From Rapana venosa (lineage: Eukaryota; Mollusca; Gastropoda; Neogastropoda; Muricidae), in contig CM054162.1 in the NCBI GenBank assembly GCA_028751875.1, forward strand, positions 7,442,456 through 7,506,455: DNA of 64,000 bases, in the 5' to 3' direction. Below the pieces are notes generated by a model. The model had not been told where the DNA came from and ran no database searches. It saw only the letters and a list, made by a program, of their open reading frames with translations. The position numbers and the translations under genes were made by a program. How positions within the stretch are numbered: position 1 is the stretch's first letter; every line of letters begins with the position of its first letter. Of the stretch, positions 1 to 13,294 are shown in pieces.

Positions 1-239
1 GCAACAGCAGGCGCTTCTTCCACACCAGGAACAAGTCCCCCTGCCTTTTGGGCCCGAGAGGGAACAAGTTCACTCAGAGGACTTTTTCCCCTCTTATACA
101 GCCAAACCCAAACCTGCCTGGGGCCTCCCCCCCACCACTATTCACAGGACCCCAAAGCGCTGGGGGGGGTCTTGTGAATACCATCCGCAACCCCCTTTAG
201 ACCTAACACCCCTTCACTATAGAAGAAAGGGGGAGGCCA

Positions 240-1195
240 GGAAAGAGAAGTGTGTTGGTGTGGGGGTGTGGTGGTGTGTGGTGTTGGTGTGAGAACAAAA
301 AGCGCGTTTTTAGTGGGGTATGGTGTTACTCTATGCTTATATGCATGCGTTTTTGTGTAAGTGTGTAGTAAGTATGTATATGTAAGGGGTGCGTGTGTGT
401 AACGTGTATGTAAGTATGTGTGTGTGTGTTGTGTGTGGTTTTTGGTGTGTGTTTTGTGTGTTATGCGAGTTAACGAACACGCGTGTGGTAATATTTGTGT
501 GTGTATGCGGTGTACTCTATGCTGTGTAGGGGTTTCGGGGTGGCAAGTGTGAAATTTTTTATATGTAAGGGTTTTTAATTGTTGTGTGATTTTTTGTGGT
601 TTTGTGTGTGTGTGTGATTTTGGGGGTGTTAAAACCTTTTTTTGTTTTGGTGTTGTTGGGGTTTTTTGTTTTTTTGGTTTCGTTGTGGTTGTGTGTGGTT
701 TTGGGATGGTTTTTGTGTTGTTTTTGTTTTTTTTGTTTATGTTTAAAACCTTCCCCACCCCAAATTGCAATCGCTGTAAGTGTGGGAAACCCGGGATTTC
801 CCTTTTGCTTTCCAAAATCCCTAGTTTCTTTTAAAAAATTTTTTTTATATTTTAATTTTTTTAAAATATTTTGTTTTTTTTTTTTTTTACTTGGTTTTAT
901 GTACTTTTTCTTATTTCAAGTTGATGGAAAAAGGTGCAGTGAAAAGTGTGCATCCTCACGAAATTTAGACGTGAAACCCCCGGGGGTTTTTTTTGTTGGT
1001 GTGGGTTGTGTGTGTGTGTGTGTGTGTTTTTTGTGTGGTGGTTTTTGTTGGTGTGTGTGTGGTGCGGTTTGTTGTTGTTGTTTTTGGTTTTTTTTGTTGT
1101 TGTTGTAGTTGTTTGCTTTTTTGTTTTTGGGTTTGGGTTTTTTTTTGGTGTTTTTGTTTTTTTTGTTTGTTTTTTTTTTTTTCTTTTTTTTTTTT
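240..1195. repeat. GT-rich low-complexity block
   Basis: Degenerate TG and GTT repeats dominate, with poly-T runs near 840-890 and 1140-1195. Long open frames here encode only Cys/Val/Phe or Thr/His repeats and have no coding character. Confidence 0.8.
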
Positions 1196-2690
1196 AAACA
1201 ACGTTTTGACCTTTCAACAGGTCTCGCTTTGTTATGAAGTCCCCATGCGTAAGTGGCAACAGTGCTCGAACTTGGAATATTTGCTGTGTGGGATTGTTCG
1301 TGACTGCTGAGTGACATTTTCAGTTCTGCTGAGTGACATTATTCAGTGAGGGAAAGCCGTGCAGCAAACCTGGACTACTTGTGAGTGGCCCCCTTTTCAG
1401 GACAAAAAACTGTGCTGTTCTGCGAGTTCCCCACCCCCACCCCCTTTATTGCTGATGACCTTTCAGTGACAAGTGTGACCTTTTTTCGGACCCACCTCGT
1501 GCTCATCAGGTGCTTTAAGGAGAGGGCATTATAATTTGGGTGGCCCCTTTGGGGGCTCTTCACTGGGGGAACTAATTGTGACCCGGCCTAATTGAAGCAG
1601 GGAACCCTTGTATTGAAATTACAGGGTTGTAGCGAAGTTACCTGAGCTTTTTGTCACTGTTGCGAGCTAAACAGTGGGATTTCAAATTCCCGGTTATTTT
1701 GTTTTTACCTCACCAAATTTTGTTTCCTTGTTTTGTTCTACTTTTTTTCCTCCTCCCCCACCACCCTATCATTTTTTTTTTTCCCCCTTTAGGTTTGAGT
1801 TTCCAACTATAAATCTATTTTTTATTTTCCCTTTTGCCCGTTGTTCCTTTCTTATTTGTCTTCCCCTTTTCACATATCCCCTTTTCATAAAAACCCAAAA
1901 TGCAAAGTACCAACCCAATAAGTGGGGCCCCAAGGGTGGCCACGTATTTGCCACCTAAATATAAACCATGCATTTAATAAAATCGAAAAAATTCAAATCT
2001 TATCACTAACAAAGGCAATCCATTTCACAACTAGGGATTGATGAGACTTTCAGACCACATATTGGGCATGATTTTTATTCCCGGATATAAAAACTGCGTA
2101 AAAAATCAACAAAACCCCAAAGAAACGGAATCCAACTATTTAGTGAGTCCCTAACCTTCAAGCGTCCTTTTCCCTTTAAACCTTTTTGGTTTGAATCCAT
2201 AGGATTTAATTTCTATAAAAGGTGCCCCAAACCCATTGTAATTGGGATCTGCTATAGGATCCAACAGAAAAAAAAAACTGGACGACAAATTTGACTCCAT
2301 GATGAATACAGTCCTATTAGAATCAATGAAATAACTTTTTAGGAGACTTTTAAATGCTAAAAAAAGTAAATAATCAATGGACCCAATTAAAAAATTCTAC
2401 AACCTCCACAAATAATTTTAATTTTCCCACAGATCAACCAAACTCAAGCACAAATGCCTATCTAATATTAACCCCAAAAATTGTCGAAAAATTGTATCCC
2501 ATCTATCACGTAGCGTCACTACCCGCTGTACACGTGGTCAAAAAAAAAAAAGAACAAAAATCCCCAAACCCGGCCACAAAACTTTAAAAACGTTCCTTTT
2601 CTAAATTTTATGAGAATCTTTTCTTACGATTTAAGTAACTCCATTCTTTCGGAAACATTCAAAATTTTGTCAGACTTAGCCATAGAATTT
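1196..2690. other. No recognised feature
   Basis: Mixed-composition sequence, becoming A-rich after about 1960. No conserved domain was found. The last few hundred bases could be the decayed endonuclease part of the LINE that follows, but no endonuclease motif could be read. Confidence 0.4.
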
Positions 2691-4125
2691 TGGATAAACA
2701 CTTTATCTATTTACAACAAACATGCCCCCCTAAAAATATTGACAAATAACCCCCCAAAACCCCCTTTGGGTCCTAAGGACTAGAAGAAACATGCATCTTA
2801 GAGACCTTTTAAAAGAAAATAAAAATTATGAAGAGTCAAAAAAATTAAGAAATGCCATAAACCACAAAAACGACGAGGAAAAAAAAAAAATATTTCCCAA
2901 ACTTTCTATCCCCCAAAAAAAACCCGAAGATGATGGCGAGCCATAAAACAAAAAATAACAAACAAGCATCTTCCAAAAAAAAAGTAATCAAAGAGTTTTG
3001 CTGAACAATTAAAAATCATTTCATTAAAGTCTCTACCCAACATTTTTAAAAATGATAAAACAAAGTCCCAAAAAACTCAAGAACAAAACAATTCTTTAAA
3101 GGAAAACATACTCCCTTTAAAACTTCAATTCCTTTTGTCTGTTCTTTGGGGCTATGGTTACTAACTCACCTCAAAAACAAAACAAGAACCGTGGGGCTTT
3201 ATGGAATAGACGCGAATTTGAAGCTTCATCCATTATCACAGACACACTAATATTACTTTCCCTTTGTCTTGAAAAAAAACCATTTCCCCCAAGCCCCTTT
3301 AAAAAGCTAAAAATAAACCCCCCTCTACAATTGGTGACACTTAGACCCCCAAACTATAGACCAATTTCCCTCAAACTATCCTTTCCAAACCGGAAAACAA
3401 TAACAAAACATAGTCAAAGGGGGAAAAGGGTACCCAAGGATCCATACTGGGAACCTATTCTCTTTTTTCACTATACATAAAGACCTTCTCCCCCACATCA
3501 ACCCAAAATTTCAAAACTTTTTGTGGGGACACAACTATTAAAACGAGCCACAATAACCCTATCTCTTTTAGCAAAAGCATTAAAAAAAGTGTTGACAGCT
3601 TTGAATGGACCCCAACTAAACCAAAGTCTATACACCCCCCCAAAAAACCCAAAAAGCATGCTTAAATTTCCCCTAGGGCAAAAGCGTCAAAACTTTAAAC
3701 CCAAACCCCCTTTTCCCCCTTTAAAATTAAAAGGAAGTAATTGAACAAAACCCCTCACCACAATTTTTAGGGTAACAATTATGAAAATCTCAGTTGGTTC
3801 TTAAAACAATCTCCCCTATTTCAAAAACTGTCCCCAAAAATTACCAACTTTCTAAAATCAAGCAAATTTTTTGACTTTTTTTCAAGGAAACTACTTTCCC
3901 AAACTTATATTCAACCTCAATAGACTATGCTTCTACCCCATGGGAAATTTTGCTAGGGGCCAAAAACTATGGGAAAACCCTTCCCGAGTCTGTTTCAAAA
4001 AAGTCTCTCAAACTGGGCCCCTTTTAAAAAAAAAAAGCTTACTAGAAGCGACTATACTCAATTTTTTATTCTCCCCTTTCGCCCAACGACTAAAATATAA
4101 AAAGGAGCATGATGTTTAAGATCTT
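2690..4125 (+). pseudogene. Decayed LINE reverse transcriptase (CR1/Jockey-like)
   Basis: Remnant of a non-LTR retrotransposon polyprotein broken by many frameshifts. Motifs appear in the expected order on the plus strand: a linker with KHAPLK near 2728; NYRPISL, typical of the N-terminal RT palm, near 3352-3375; a frameshifted GVPQGS-type box near 3430-3450; a degenerate catalytic-Asp box near 3510-3535; then IDYAST (about 3917) and QRLKYKK (about 4087), which characterise the C-terminal domain of CR1/Jockey-group LINEs. The family is inferred from motif style. The element would have encoded an APE endonuclease upstream, which cannot be read here. Most breaks fall in homopolymers, so some may be sequencing errors. 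Element type is fairly sure, clade much less so. Confidence 0.72.
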
Positions 4126-4257
4126 TTTTTTTTGGTTTTTGGGGGGTTTTGGGGGGGTTTTGGTTTTTTTTTGGGGGGGTTTTTTTTTTTTTTTTTTTTT
4201 TTGGGGGGGTGGGGGGGGGGGGGGGGTTTGGGGGGGGGGGGTTTTTGGGGGGGGGTT

Positions 4258-4312
<55 letters not shown>

Positions 4313-4500
4313 TTGTTTTTTGGGTTTTTTTTTATTTTTTTTTTTTTTTTTTTTTTTGGTTTTTTGTTTTTTGGTTTTGTTTTTTGGGGGGGGGGGGGGG
4401 GGGGGGTTCGGGGGTATGTTTTTTGTCTTTTGTTCGTCTGGGGTTTTTTTGTCTTTTTGTTTGTATTTTTTGTTTGTTTTTTTTTTTTTCCTTTTTTTCT
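4119..4500. repeat. Poly-T/poly-G homopolymer block
   Basis: Alternating long runs of T and G, including about 50 T around 4260-4311 and over 20 G around 4386-4406. It directly follows the LINE C-terminal remnant. It could be a distorted tail but looks more like sequencing failure. Confidence 0.85.
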
Positions 4501-4814
4501 TTAAAAAAAAAGTTTTTTCCCTTTTTTTTTCGTTAAAAGTTGAGTACTGAGTGCTTTTTAAAGTGCCCCTATGGCGGGGATGGATGTAAAAAAAAAACAT
4601 GAAATTATTCATTTCCTAAAAAAAAAAAAGAATTTGTTTTTTTTCTTACAATGTGAAAATGTTCTTTTTATGACTTATTGGTTTTTTTCCCCCCCTTTTA
4701 TTATGAGATTTAGGGGTTTTTGCACTTATTTTATTCCCAGGGCATTCAATTTGCTGAGCATAATTAAAAAATTGTTTGTGTTGATGGTGCTATGTGAGAT
4801 TTAAAATTTAGTAT

Positions 4815-5010
4815 TATTCCCCCAAACACCCCCCCCACCCCCCCCACACCTCAAAAACACACACCCCACACGCCCCACACACACACACCACAACAACACA
4901 CAACACACCCACCCACACACCCACACACGTCAAAACACACAACACCCAACACACACACACACACACACCACACACACACACTAACACACCCCACACACAT
5001 CACTCACTCA
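4815..5010. repeat. (CA)n microsatellite, imperfect
   Basis: CA/CCA repeats with interruptions, ending in CACT repeats. No gene is seen in the flanks. Confidence 0.85.
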
Positions 5011-5204
5011 CTCACCCACCATATCTCCCCTAAAAAAACTGTATAGTTTTTAAAATTTCTTCTTGGTTTTTTTTTGTTTTTTTTGTGGGATGTTGGGATT
5101 AAATTTATTTCATTTTCATGACATATAATTTGAAACGAGGTTAATCTAAATTGAGTGTTGATGGGATCGCATTTCTGTTTTGGGATTTATTTTGGTATTT
5201 TTCT

Positions 5205-5251
5205 GAAAACACACACACACACCTCTGTCTCTCTTCTCTGTCTCTGTCTCT

Positions 5252-5283
<32 letters not shown>

Positions 5284-5295
5284 CTTTTTCCCTCT
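5205..5295. repeat. (CA)n-(CT)n microsatellite
   Basis: A short CA run followed by CT repeats. Confidence 0.85.
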
Positions 5296-5835
5296 TTTTT
5301 AAATCTAGTATATCTGATGAAGGATTCAATTTTATATTTTCAATCCTTTATTGGACTTGCCCCTGTACTGGTTTTATGAGTGCCCTATTTCAATATTTTT
5401 TAATTATGTTAAAAAAGTATGGTACCATTTGACAATGTGTAGATGTTTTCATTAACTTTTTAATTTGGTTGTGTTATTTTCTTGGTTTTTTGTTGCTCTT
5501 GTTCTGTTGTTGTTTTTGCTGTTTTTTTTTTTTTTTATCATCTTTTGTTGGTTTGGTTTTTTTCCCTTTCCCCTTTTTTTGTTTGTTTGTTTTGGTTAGG
5601 TTTTTTGGGGGGGGGGTGGGGTGGGGTTTTCTTAGGATTTTCTTTTTAAATTTTTGGGTTTCTGGGGGGGGGGGGGTGTTTTGAAAAAGGGGGATTTCCC
5701 CTTTTTTTTATTGTGAGACTGTTAAATATTGGGTTTTTTATTAAAAGGGGGTTTCCCCAACGGGGGGGGACTGGATTAAAAAAGCACTGTGTTTTTTCAT
5801 TATCCCCGAAATAAAAAAATTTGTCATTTTGGGGG

Positions 5836-5872
5836 TTTTTCTCTCTCTCTCTCTCTCTCCTCTCTTCTCTCT

Positions 5873-5904
<32 letters not shown>

Positions 5905-5905
5905 G
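5836..5905. repeat. (CT)n microsatellite
   Basis: CT repeats with occasional CCT or TTCT units. The surrounding 5300-6240 is T-rich with G runs and has no recognisable feature. Confidence 0.85.
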
Positions 5906-6244
5906 TCTGTAGTCTCTGTGTTTTTTTCCTTTTTTGGCTTTTTTTTTCATTTTAAATTTTTTTTTGGAAAAGGGAACAATAAAACGGGGGGTTTTTTAAA
6001 CAAAAACATCTTTTTAAAACTTAAATTTTGTTCCCTTTGAAGAGAAAGGCCATTTTTTTTAGCCGTGAAACAGAAAGGGAAAAAATTCCAAAAGCAAACG
6101 AACGGAGGAAAAAAAAAAAAAAACACGGGGGGATTTTTCAACCCCGGATAAAAAAAAATAAGCGTTTTTATTTTGCTTTTTAAAGGATCAGCCTTTATTT
6201 TAAAACCCCATTATATAAAATTAAAAAAATTAACAATTTTTCTT

Positions 6245-6960
6245 ATTTTGGACTGACGTACCAACATGGGGGTTTACACGGGCCCCACTGTGATATACGG
6301 AAATAAATAATGGGGTCATTATTATTGTTTTTTTCTTTAAACCGGGTGAGACTAAAACCCGAGGGTGTAAACCTCAGCTCTTGGACATTTAAAATTTTCT
6401 GCCCCTTAAATATGGTTTGTATGGGGACAGAAAAAAATTTAAAAAACCTGGGGGGTTTTAATTAAAAAGACCACTTTTTTTCTTTCCTTAAAAAAAAAGT
6501 CATTTTTTTGGGATTTTTTGGGGCCAAACAAGATTACCCTAATAATTTATACATTATAAATTATTATTATTAATTATCATAATTGACGAAAGCCTACCAA
6601 AACTGTGGGGGGTTTACTACAGACCCACTGTAATTCAGGAAAATTAAAAAATGGTTTATTATTGTCGATAAATGATGACAGTACCAAAAAAAACACACCA
6701 AAACAAAAAAAACGAAAAGGGGTAAACACAGCCCCCAGTGGGGGGAAACTAAACCCCTTGGAAACGGTTTAAAAATTTTATGTGTCAATTTTGTGTTAAG
6801 TAACGGCCCCCAAACAACGGGAAAGAAAAAAAGGGCGCTGTTTGTGCGCACCCTCAAAAGGGGGGGAAAACCCCGGGAAAAAAAGGAAAAAAGGGAAATT
6901 TTTTTTTTGGTGAAAAAAACCAATAAAACACCACAAACCAGAGAAAACCCCAAGCAAGTG
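6245..6960. repeat. Possible diverged direct repeat, two units of about 350 bp
   Basis: The segment beginning TACCAACATGGGGGTTTAC near 6260 is echoed near 6594 by TACCAAAACTGTGG and a similar GGTTTAC. Both are followed by a PyCCACTGT box and an AT-rich stretch containing TTATTATTG. The match is by eye and noisy. Confidence 0.4.
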
Positions 6961-9900
6961 GGGAAAAAATAATGAACTTTACCCCAAACTCGGGGCCCCT
7001 ATTTAAAAAAAAAAACCCGAAAAAAATTTGGGGGCTCAGCCATAATTAGTCATGCGCCCTGGCTAAATTTACCTTGATTTCCCCCCAATTTCAGCGGGGG
7101 TCTTTGGGGCACTGCCCTTTTTTTTTCAGGTTAGGTGTCGGGGGGGCATTGAACTTGCGGAGCCCATCCTCCCAGATAGCGGGTGCATGCAGGGTGGTCA
7201 CGTAGCCTATCCAGTTAACCAGGGTTGACCTTCCTCGTAAGGGTGGATGGGGGTTTTTTTTTGGCGCATTTTACACATCGAACTTGATTTTAGAGTCCCC
7301 TTTATTTGGTAAATGGGGTTGGTATTTTTAAAACCTTTTTTATGGGAAGGGTGCAGTACCAATTTGGTATTTTTTGTTTGCTGCTCATATTCTGTGATGC
7401 TCATTCTTGCTGTTTTCATGCCTCTCTTTTCAATCTCGCCGCCCCGCCAACCCAGTTTCGTTATGTCGCATATACCCAGGGTCGGAATCTACAGGAGCCC
7501 CAGTGTCAGCCGTCGTGGGGCCCACCACATTGCACGCTGCTGGTGGCTTTGTTGTGTGCATTGGTGTTTTTTCCCCGAGTGACAGCTCAGGACACCCCTA
7601 CTAAACCCATTCTGACTTTTAGTATAGCTCAGTCGGGAGCCAGACGAGTGATACCCCACCCAGGTTGGGACCACCACAACGTCCCTCCAAGACCTACTCC
7701 CATAAACCTTAAACCCAAAAAGGGTTTTTCCCATTAAACTCCAAAAAAAGCCCTCCTAGTCAACTCCCAGCAAGGTCAACCCGTGCCCCCAGTGTCTGTC
7801 AGTCGTGGTTCGATGCTCAGTTGTTGTACGCCCCGCTCAACTTCACCCTGGACTATCACGTGTCAACTTTTGTGTGACTGCTGGTTTTCCCATGTCCGGG
7901 CACGGGGCCCTGGGGGTAGGCAGGAGTAGGGAAAGGAACGGGCTTATACGCGAGGGGGGAAGATAAACCCAAAAAAAAAAGACGATCATCTTGCCCAATG
8001 GGTGTGTATTCTTGCCGTGAAATGGGTTGTTTTTTTCTCTTGTAAACTATCAAATGTCGGATTTTCGGCTTTAAATTTGTCGGTAACATGTGATGTCATT
8101 CGGATGAGTGTAAAAATTTTTTTGAATTATCCAATTTGGGGGTTTTTTGCGCAGTTGTTTCATTCCGGTATATGGCATAATAGTGGCCAAATTTTCAAAC
8201 GGGTAACTGCCCGTATTTATGTGTCACTTGGGTTTTTTTTTTTTAAAAATTTTTCATAAAAAAAGAAAAAAGCCGATGAAATTTCTCAAGAAACGTCTTT
8301 AATCAAGAATATATCAAAACCAGGGCAGATGCTTTCAAAACGGGAATTGTTTGTTTAAAAAACGGGGTAAAGGAAACACATAATTTGAAAAATTTTTTAT
8401 TAGGAAAGTTTTGAAGTTTTTGTGCCTCATTACAATACAGTACAGCCTGTGTATGTAAACTTTTTTAGCGTAATGTTTTTTCCATCACAGAATCATTCCC
8501 AAATGAGGAACCGATAGCAGTACCGCTCCGATTTGACATCAGAACCATGACATCGATTCTCAGTTTCCGCAGACAGTCAAGGGAAACAAAAAAACCGGAT
8601 GGTAAGGGGAAAACTATATTTTGATCTATCGGGAAAGGTTTCGATTTTAATGCCTTTGAATTACGGACATACCATGTTTTCTAAAAACTCACCCGGGTTT
8701 GTTAAACTTTATTTAATGCAAAAGGACAGGGAAGGATGCATCCAGGCAAACTGAATGACTAATTTGTTCGTTTTTGCTTCTTCATTTACTTCGAAGAGCG
8801 TGCACACCACTAAACTTTTTTTGAGCTGTTTTTTTTTACAAAAAAACGTTTTTTCCAGCCATTGTCCCCTTAGAGATGCAACCCACAGATCGGGAAAAGG
8901 AAACTCAACCAAAAGCGCTACAGTGCCCCCACTCCCCGCTTTGACAGTGTTGGTGATGCCTTCCTATTCAGTACTTTTGTGCCCCCCTTTACTCCCCCCA
9001 CACTGAACACAAATGACAGCAAAAAACGGCCCCAGACTGATTGACATTTTCATCATAAGTCTTTTCAATTCTCTAGATCTTTTGAAATTCACTATTCTCA
9101 AGACGTTGACATATTCACAAAGCGGGTTTGTCACCGGGGAGACAAGTTTTCTAGATTTGCCAAACTCGGATTTTCCCAGGAAAAAATTCTTGCACTGCTC
9201 GATGAGTCATCAAAACGAAACCAGGGTACGGGGTTTTGTGAATCCGACTGTGTTTGTTGTAAGGGATTGAAAAACATATGGAAAACTATGGAGATACAAC
9301 TAGGTTGGACTAAATGACGGGACTTACAAAACACCCCGGTTTTTTTTTTTCGAACCATTTGGTTTTCGGTCGGCCCTTCGATTTCCCAAAACGTTCGATA
9401 CACAAAGAACCTTTTAATTTACTGCATCTGGAACGATGATATCTGATGGCATCTTTCTGTAAACCCCATTTTTAGTTTTGCATAGAAAAGTGCAAGGGTT
9501 TCCAAAAATGTGCCTCTGATAGTGTTCTATCTAGGGTTTTCCACGAACAATAAATAAACTGACCTGTGCCAAGTTGCTGGTCTATTCTAGTTACTTGCTA
9601 CAGTAACTCCTCTTCTGTTTTTTTGCTATCATAGACAGTTTTTTTTTATGAAGTTTAATCGACACGAATGTTTCGTATTCCAAAGGAGGTATTAAACGAA
9701 TTCAAGAGGTTTCTTTATTTTTTTACACCTCCCTCTGTAAAATTCCCAAAAACGAAAACCGTCTTTGGATTTTTTTCCCTTTTAGACAGGACTAAATCCT
9801 CGAATAGTTTCCTGGATTTCAAGAACTTTGCTTTAAAAATCCTATAAGCTTTGAGTCAATTTGAATGTATTTAGAAGAATAATTTAAAATTTTGAATGCA

Positions 9901-10335
9901 GCGACAGCAAAAACGATGACAGTAAGCACTACTGCCTGCTGCTACAAAATATGATAAAAATTGATAATGATAAAAAAAGGGTCGTAAAAAATAATTTATT
10001 TGCAAAAGGCGAAAAACGAGAATTTGGCTGCTACAACGCCACCCATCATCCGCTAGAAACAAAAAACCCTTCCCCACAAAAAGGATCAGCCAACCCCGAA
10101 CCCCTGTTTCCACGAGGAAGTCACCTGTTCAGCGCTCCCCTCTGCCTTGTCATGTTCAACACTGAAACTACACATGAACTTCGTTCAGGGGAAAAAAGCA
10201 CTTGTCTTACCTGTGCCCCCCCAACCGACACCTGTAAGTGGAAACCCAGGCGAAACGACGCGGCAAAGAAAGGTGGGTTGCTGGCAGGATAAGACTGTGG
10301 GAGAACGAAAAAAAAAACTGACTGTTTTCTGCGGG
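6961..10335. other. No recognised gene
   Basis: Mixed-composition DNA with homopolymer noise. A phrase like GTCAGCCGTCGTGG near 7506 recurs as GTCAGTCGTGG near 7798, suggesting an unidentified dispersed repeat. Open frames around 7300-7740 give no recognisable domain. An upstream exon of the zinc-finger array could lie here but none was found. Confidence 0.4.
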
Positions 10336-10339
10336 GGAA

Positions 10340-11890
10340 AAAGGGGGAAACAGCGTGTGAGTGCGGGGGTGCGTAAAGCTTTAACATGGGCTGGTGATTT
10401 GAAGACAAACAAAGTTGATTCACGGTCATAAAGGTTTGGTGTACGTGTACAGAAAGGCTTTACACGGGCGGGATTTGAAGAGACACAATTGATTCATACT
10501 GGTCATAAACCGTTTGTGTGTGACGTGTGCAGTAAAGTTTTTACAGATCTGGCACTTAGGAGACACGAGTTGATTCTACTGGTCAAAAACCTTTTGTGTG
10601 GACGTGTGCAGTAAAGTTTTTACAGATGCTGGTGACTTAAGACACCCAAGTTGTTCATACGGGTTTCAAAACCTTTTGTGTGTGACGTGTGCAGTAAAAC
10701 TTTTAACGGGCTGATGTTGAAGAGACACAAGTTGATTCTACGGGTCATAAACCTTTTGTGTGTGACGTGGCATAAAGTTTTTTACAGATGCGGGATTGAA
10801 GACACACAAGTTGTTTCAAAACTGGTCAAAAAACGTTTGTTGTGACTGTGCGAAAAGCTTTTAAGGGGCTGGTGACTTGAAGACACACAAGTTGATTCAT
10901 ACGGGTCAAAAACTTTGTGTGGGACTGTGCGTGAATTTTTTTTTTCACAGGCTGATCATTTGAAGACACAAATTATCATACTGGTCATAAACCTTTTTTG
11001 GTGTGACGGGCAGAAAGGCTTTTACAGGGGCTGGTGACTTAAAAGACACAAAATTTTGTTTTTCATACGGTCATAAACCGTTTGGTGTACGTGTGCAGAA
11101 AAGCTTTACAAGGCTAATAACTTGAAGACACACAAGTTGATTCATAGGGTCAAAAACCCTTTGGGGTTGACGGTGCGTAAAGCTTTTACGTGCGGTAATT
11201 TTGAAGAGACAAAAGTTGATTCAACTGGTAAAAAACCCGTTTTGTGGTGTGCGTGTCGTAAGGTTTTACACGGGCGGTAACTTGAAGACACACAAGTTGA
11301 TTCATACTGTCATAAACGGTTTGGGGTTACGTGGCGAAAGGGCTTTTACACAGGGAGGGTAATTGAAGAAACAATTGATTCATATGGTCATAAACCTTTT
11401 GTTTTGGACGTGTGCATAAAGTTTTTTCACGGGCTGGAACTTGAAAACACAAGAAAATCCACCAGGTAAAAAAATTTACCAGGTCCACACTGTGACGCCG
11501 ATTTTAAGTGTCGGCTTTTTACAGACAACATCGGGTCAGTGAGCAGGTGACAACCCTTGTTGTAATGCCCTGCGGAAGGTTTCTCTCAATGGTGTCTTAA
11601 AAAAACACAAAGAATCCAAAAGGGGAAAAAAAAACCCTTTCCCCCGGATGTCTGGGGGAAGGCTTTCTTCAGACTGGTAGTTTAAAAAAACAAAAGGGAA
11701 ATCCACACGGTAAAATCTCACGCTGCACAGCTGGGGGGAAAATTTTGCAGATCCCCAAGCTTAAAAAATTCCACTCACACAGGTGAAAAAAAACACCCTG
11801 TCTGTTTTTTTACCTGCCAGTCACTTTAAAACGAAACACGCCAAAAAAACCCACCTAAAATGCACTTTTTTCTTACTGTCGTGAATTTTC
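10340..11890 (+). pseudogene. C2H2 zinc-finger array (about 14 fingers), frame broken
   Basis: About 14 tandem units of roughly 80 bp, each with a Cys-x2-Cys half (best seen as KPFVCDVCSKTF near 10666-10702), a basic helix and the His of the second pair. They are joined by an unusual linker, HTGHKPF, where TGEKPF is canonical. Three or four diverged units follow at about 11480-11890, then glutamine codons near 11907. C2H2 arrays bind DNA and usually act as nuclear transcription regulators. Nearly every unit holds a one- or two-base loss, mostly in runs of G, T or A, so no frame spans more than about two fingers. Because the protein pattern stays recognisable in all units, base-calling errors in a real gene are more likely than ancient decay. 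No start codon, upstream domain or splice site could be chosen. Confidence 0.85.
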
Positions 11891-11899
11891 GACTCGGAG

Positions 11900-12770
11900 G
11901 ACAACAGCAACAATAGGGTGAAAATGCAAAATAATGATAATAATATAACAGCTAAAATGATACTGACAAACAAACAAAAAAGTATGTTAAATTGAAAAGA
12001 GAAGAAATGACGAGACAATTTAACATTTTCTTTTTCAAAACAGAGTCAAAAATAATAAGGTTTGGCCCTTTTTTTAAAGTGACGACAAAATTTTTTTGCT
12101 CACAAACAGATTTTCCGTTTTTACGTCATTAAAAGCACTTTAAAAAAAACCAAAACCCCCAAAAACAAATATCACAATAAAATTTTTATTTTTTGGTGTG
12201 TTCATTTTTTATTTTGGGGGAAGGGGGGGGGGGGGGGTGTTCCACATTAACTGTGTTATCCCTTACAGAAATTTTTTATTTAGGTTGATTCTTTTTTGCA
12301 AGTTTTGTTTTTTGTTTTTGTTTGTTTTTTTTGTGTTTTTCAGTTGTCTTTAAAAAGGGAAAATCTAATCATATTTTAAAACTTGAATCGTACATTAAAA
12401 AACCCGAATAAGTGAAATTTTTAAAACTACTATCTATGAAGGTGGCATGTGAATTTTTTGATTTTACTAATTAAATGTGCATTCATTTAAATTTTCCCAT
12501 TTGATGTAATTTTCCCTTTTTTAAAAATTTCCTTGCACTAATTTAAATTTGATCTTACTGTTCGGTTATGAGAAAAAGCATCGTAACAACTAACACTACT
12601 GACACATTTCAAGTCATTAATGAAGAGCGTTTTTGGTAAAAGGGTCTACACATCGTAAAAAAGTTTTTATACACAATGAATGACGGGGAAAACAGATCAG
12701 AGAGTGCATGATCGGGAACTAGTGTGCTTACATATGCACCGCGCGCGCGCGAAAGCATGAACATATCCCA
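11900..12770. other. No recognised feature
   Basis: AT-rich sequence with a poly-G run near 12222-12237. Nothing coding is apparent. Confidence 0.4.
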
Positions 12771-12774
12771 AACA

Positions 12775-12840
12775 GCCCGGGCTTTGACACACACGCACGC
12801 ACACCGCGCGCCACACACACACACAACATGCAAACCACAC
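12775..12840. repeat. CA/CG dinucleotide repeat
   Basis: Alternating CA and GC dinucleotides. A related CG/TG run lies at about 12972-13010. Confidence 0.8.
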
Positions 12841-13294
12841 CCCCCCCACCCCATATCCCAAAAATAATTGCTTTCATTTTTTTTTCCCCCATCTCTTGTA
12901 CATTGCCCTGTATCTAGATCTTTTTCTCTTTGTTTGTGTTTATTACTTTTTTTTTGCAAAGTGTTTGTTGCGCGGCCCGCGCGTGCGTGCGTGCGTGTGT
13001 GTGTGTGTGAAAAAGATCTGTAATGATCAAAATTTTTTTACCATCAACAGTCTTAAAAAAGGGCCCTTTTCTTGCCCCACATTATATTTCCCCCACCAAC
13101 CAATACCCCGCAGACCCCCCCCCCCCCTCACTACGTTTGCACAACATCCCCATAAAAAAAAGCTACGTGAGTACAAATCAGCGCAGAATCACACATATTT
13201 TGCATTTTCTATTCCTGCTTCGTAAATTTTGTCCTTTTTAACCTCAACCCCTTTACATGTCATTTTTAGAGTTGGGCCACGTAGGGGAACACAC

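Noticed and set aside
7306..7737. A 143-codon plus-strand frame with a hydrophobic start, considered as a secreted protein
   Set aside because: Three frames overlap here, there is no recognisable domain, and the region contains a phrase repeated 290 bases downstream, so it is more likely repeat DNA.
10430..11480. Regular 80-base units considered as a CRISPR-like or satellite array
   Set aside because: The units encode a C2H2 pattern throughout and have no conserved-repeat/unique-spacer structure.
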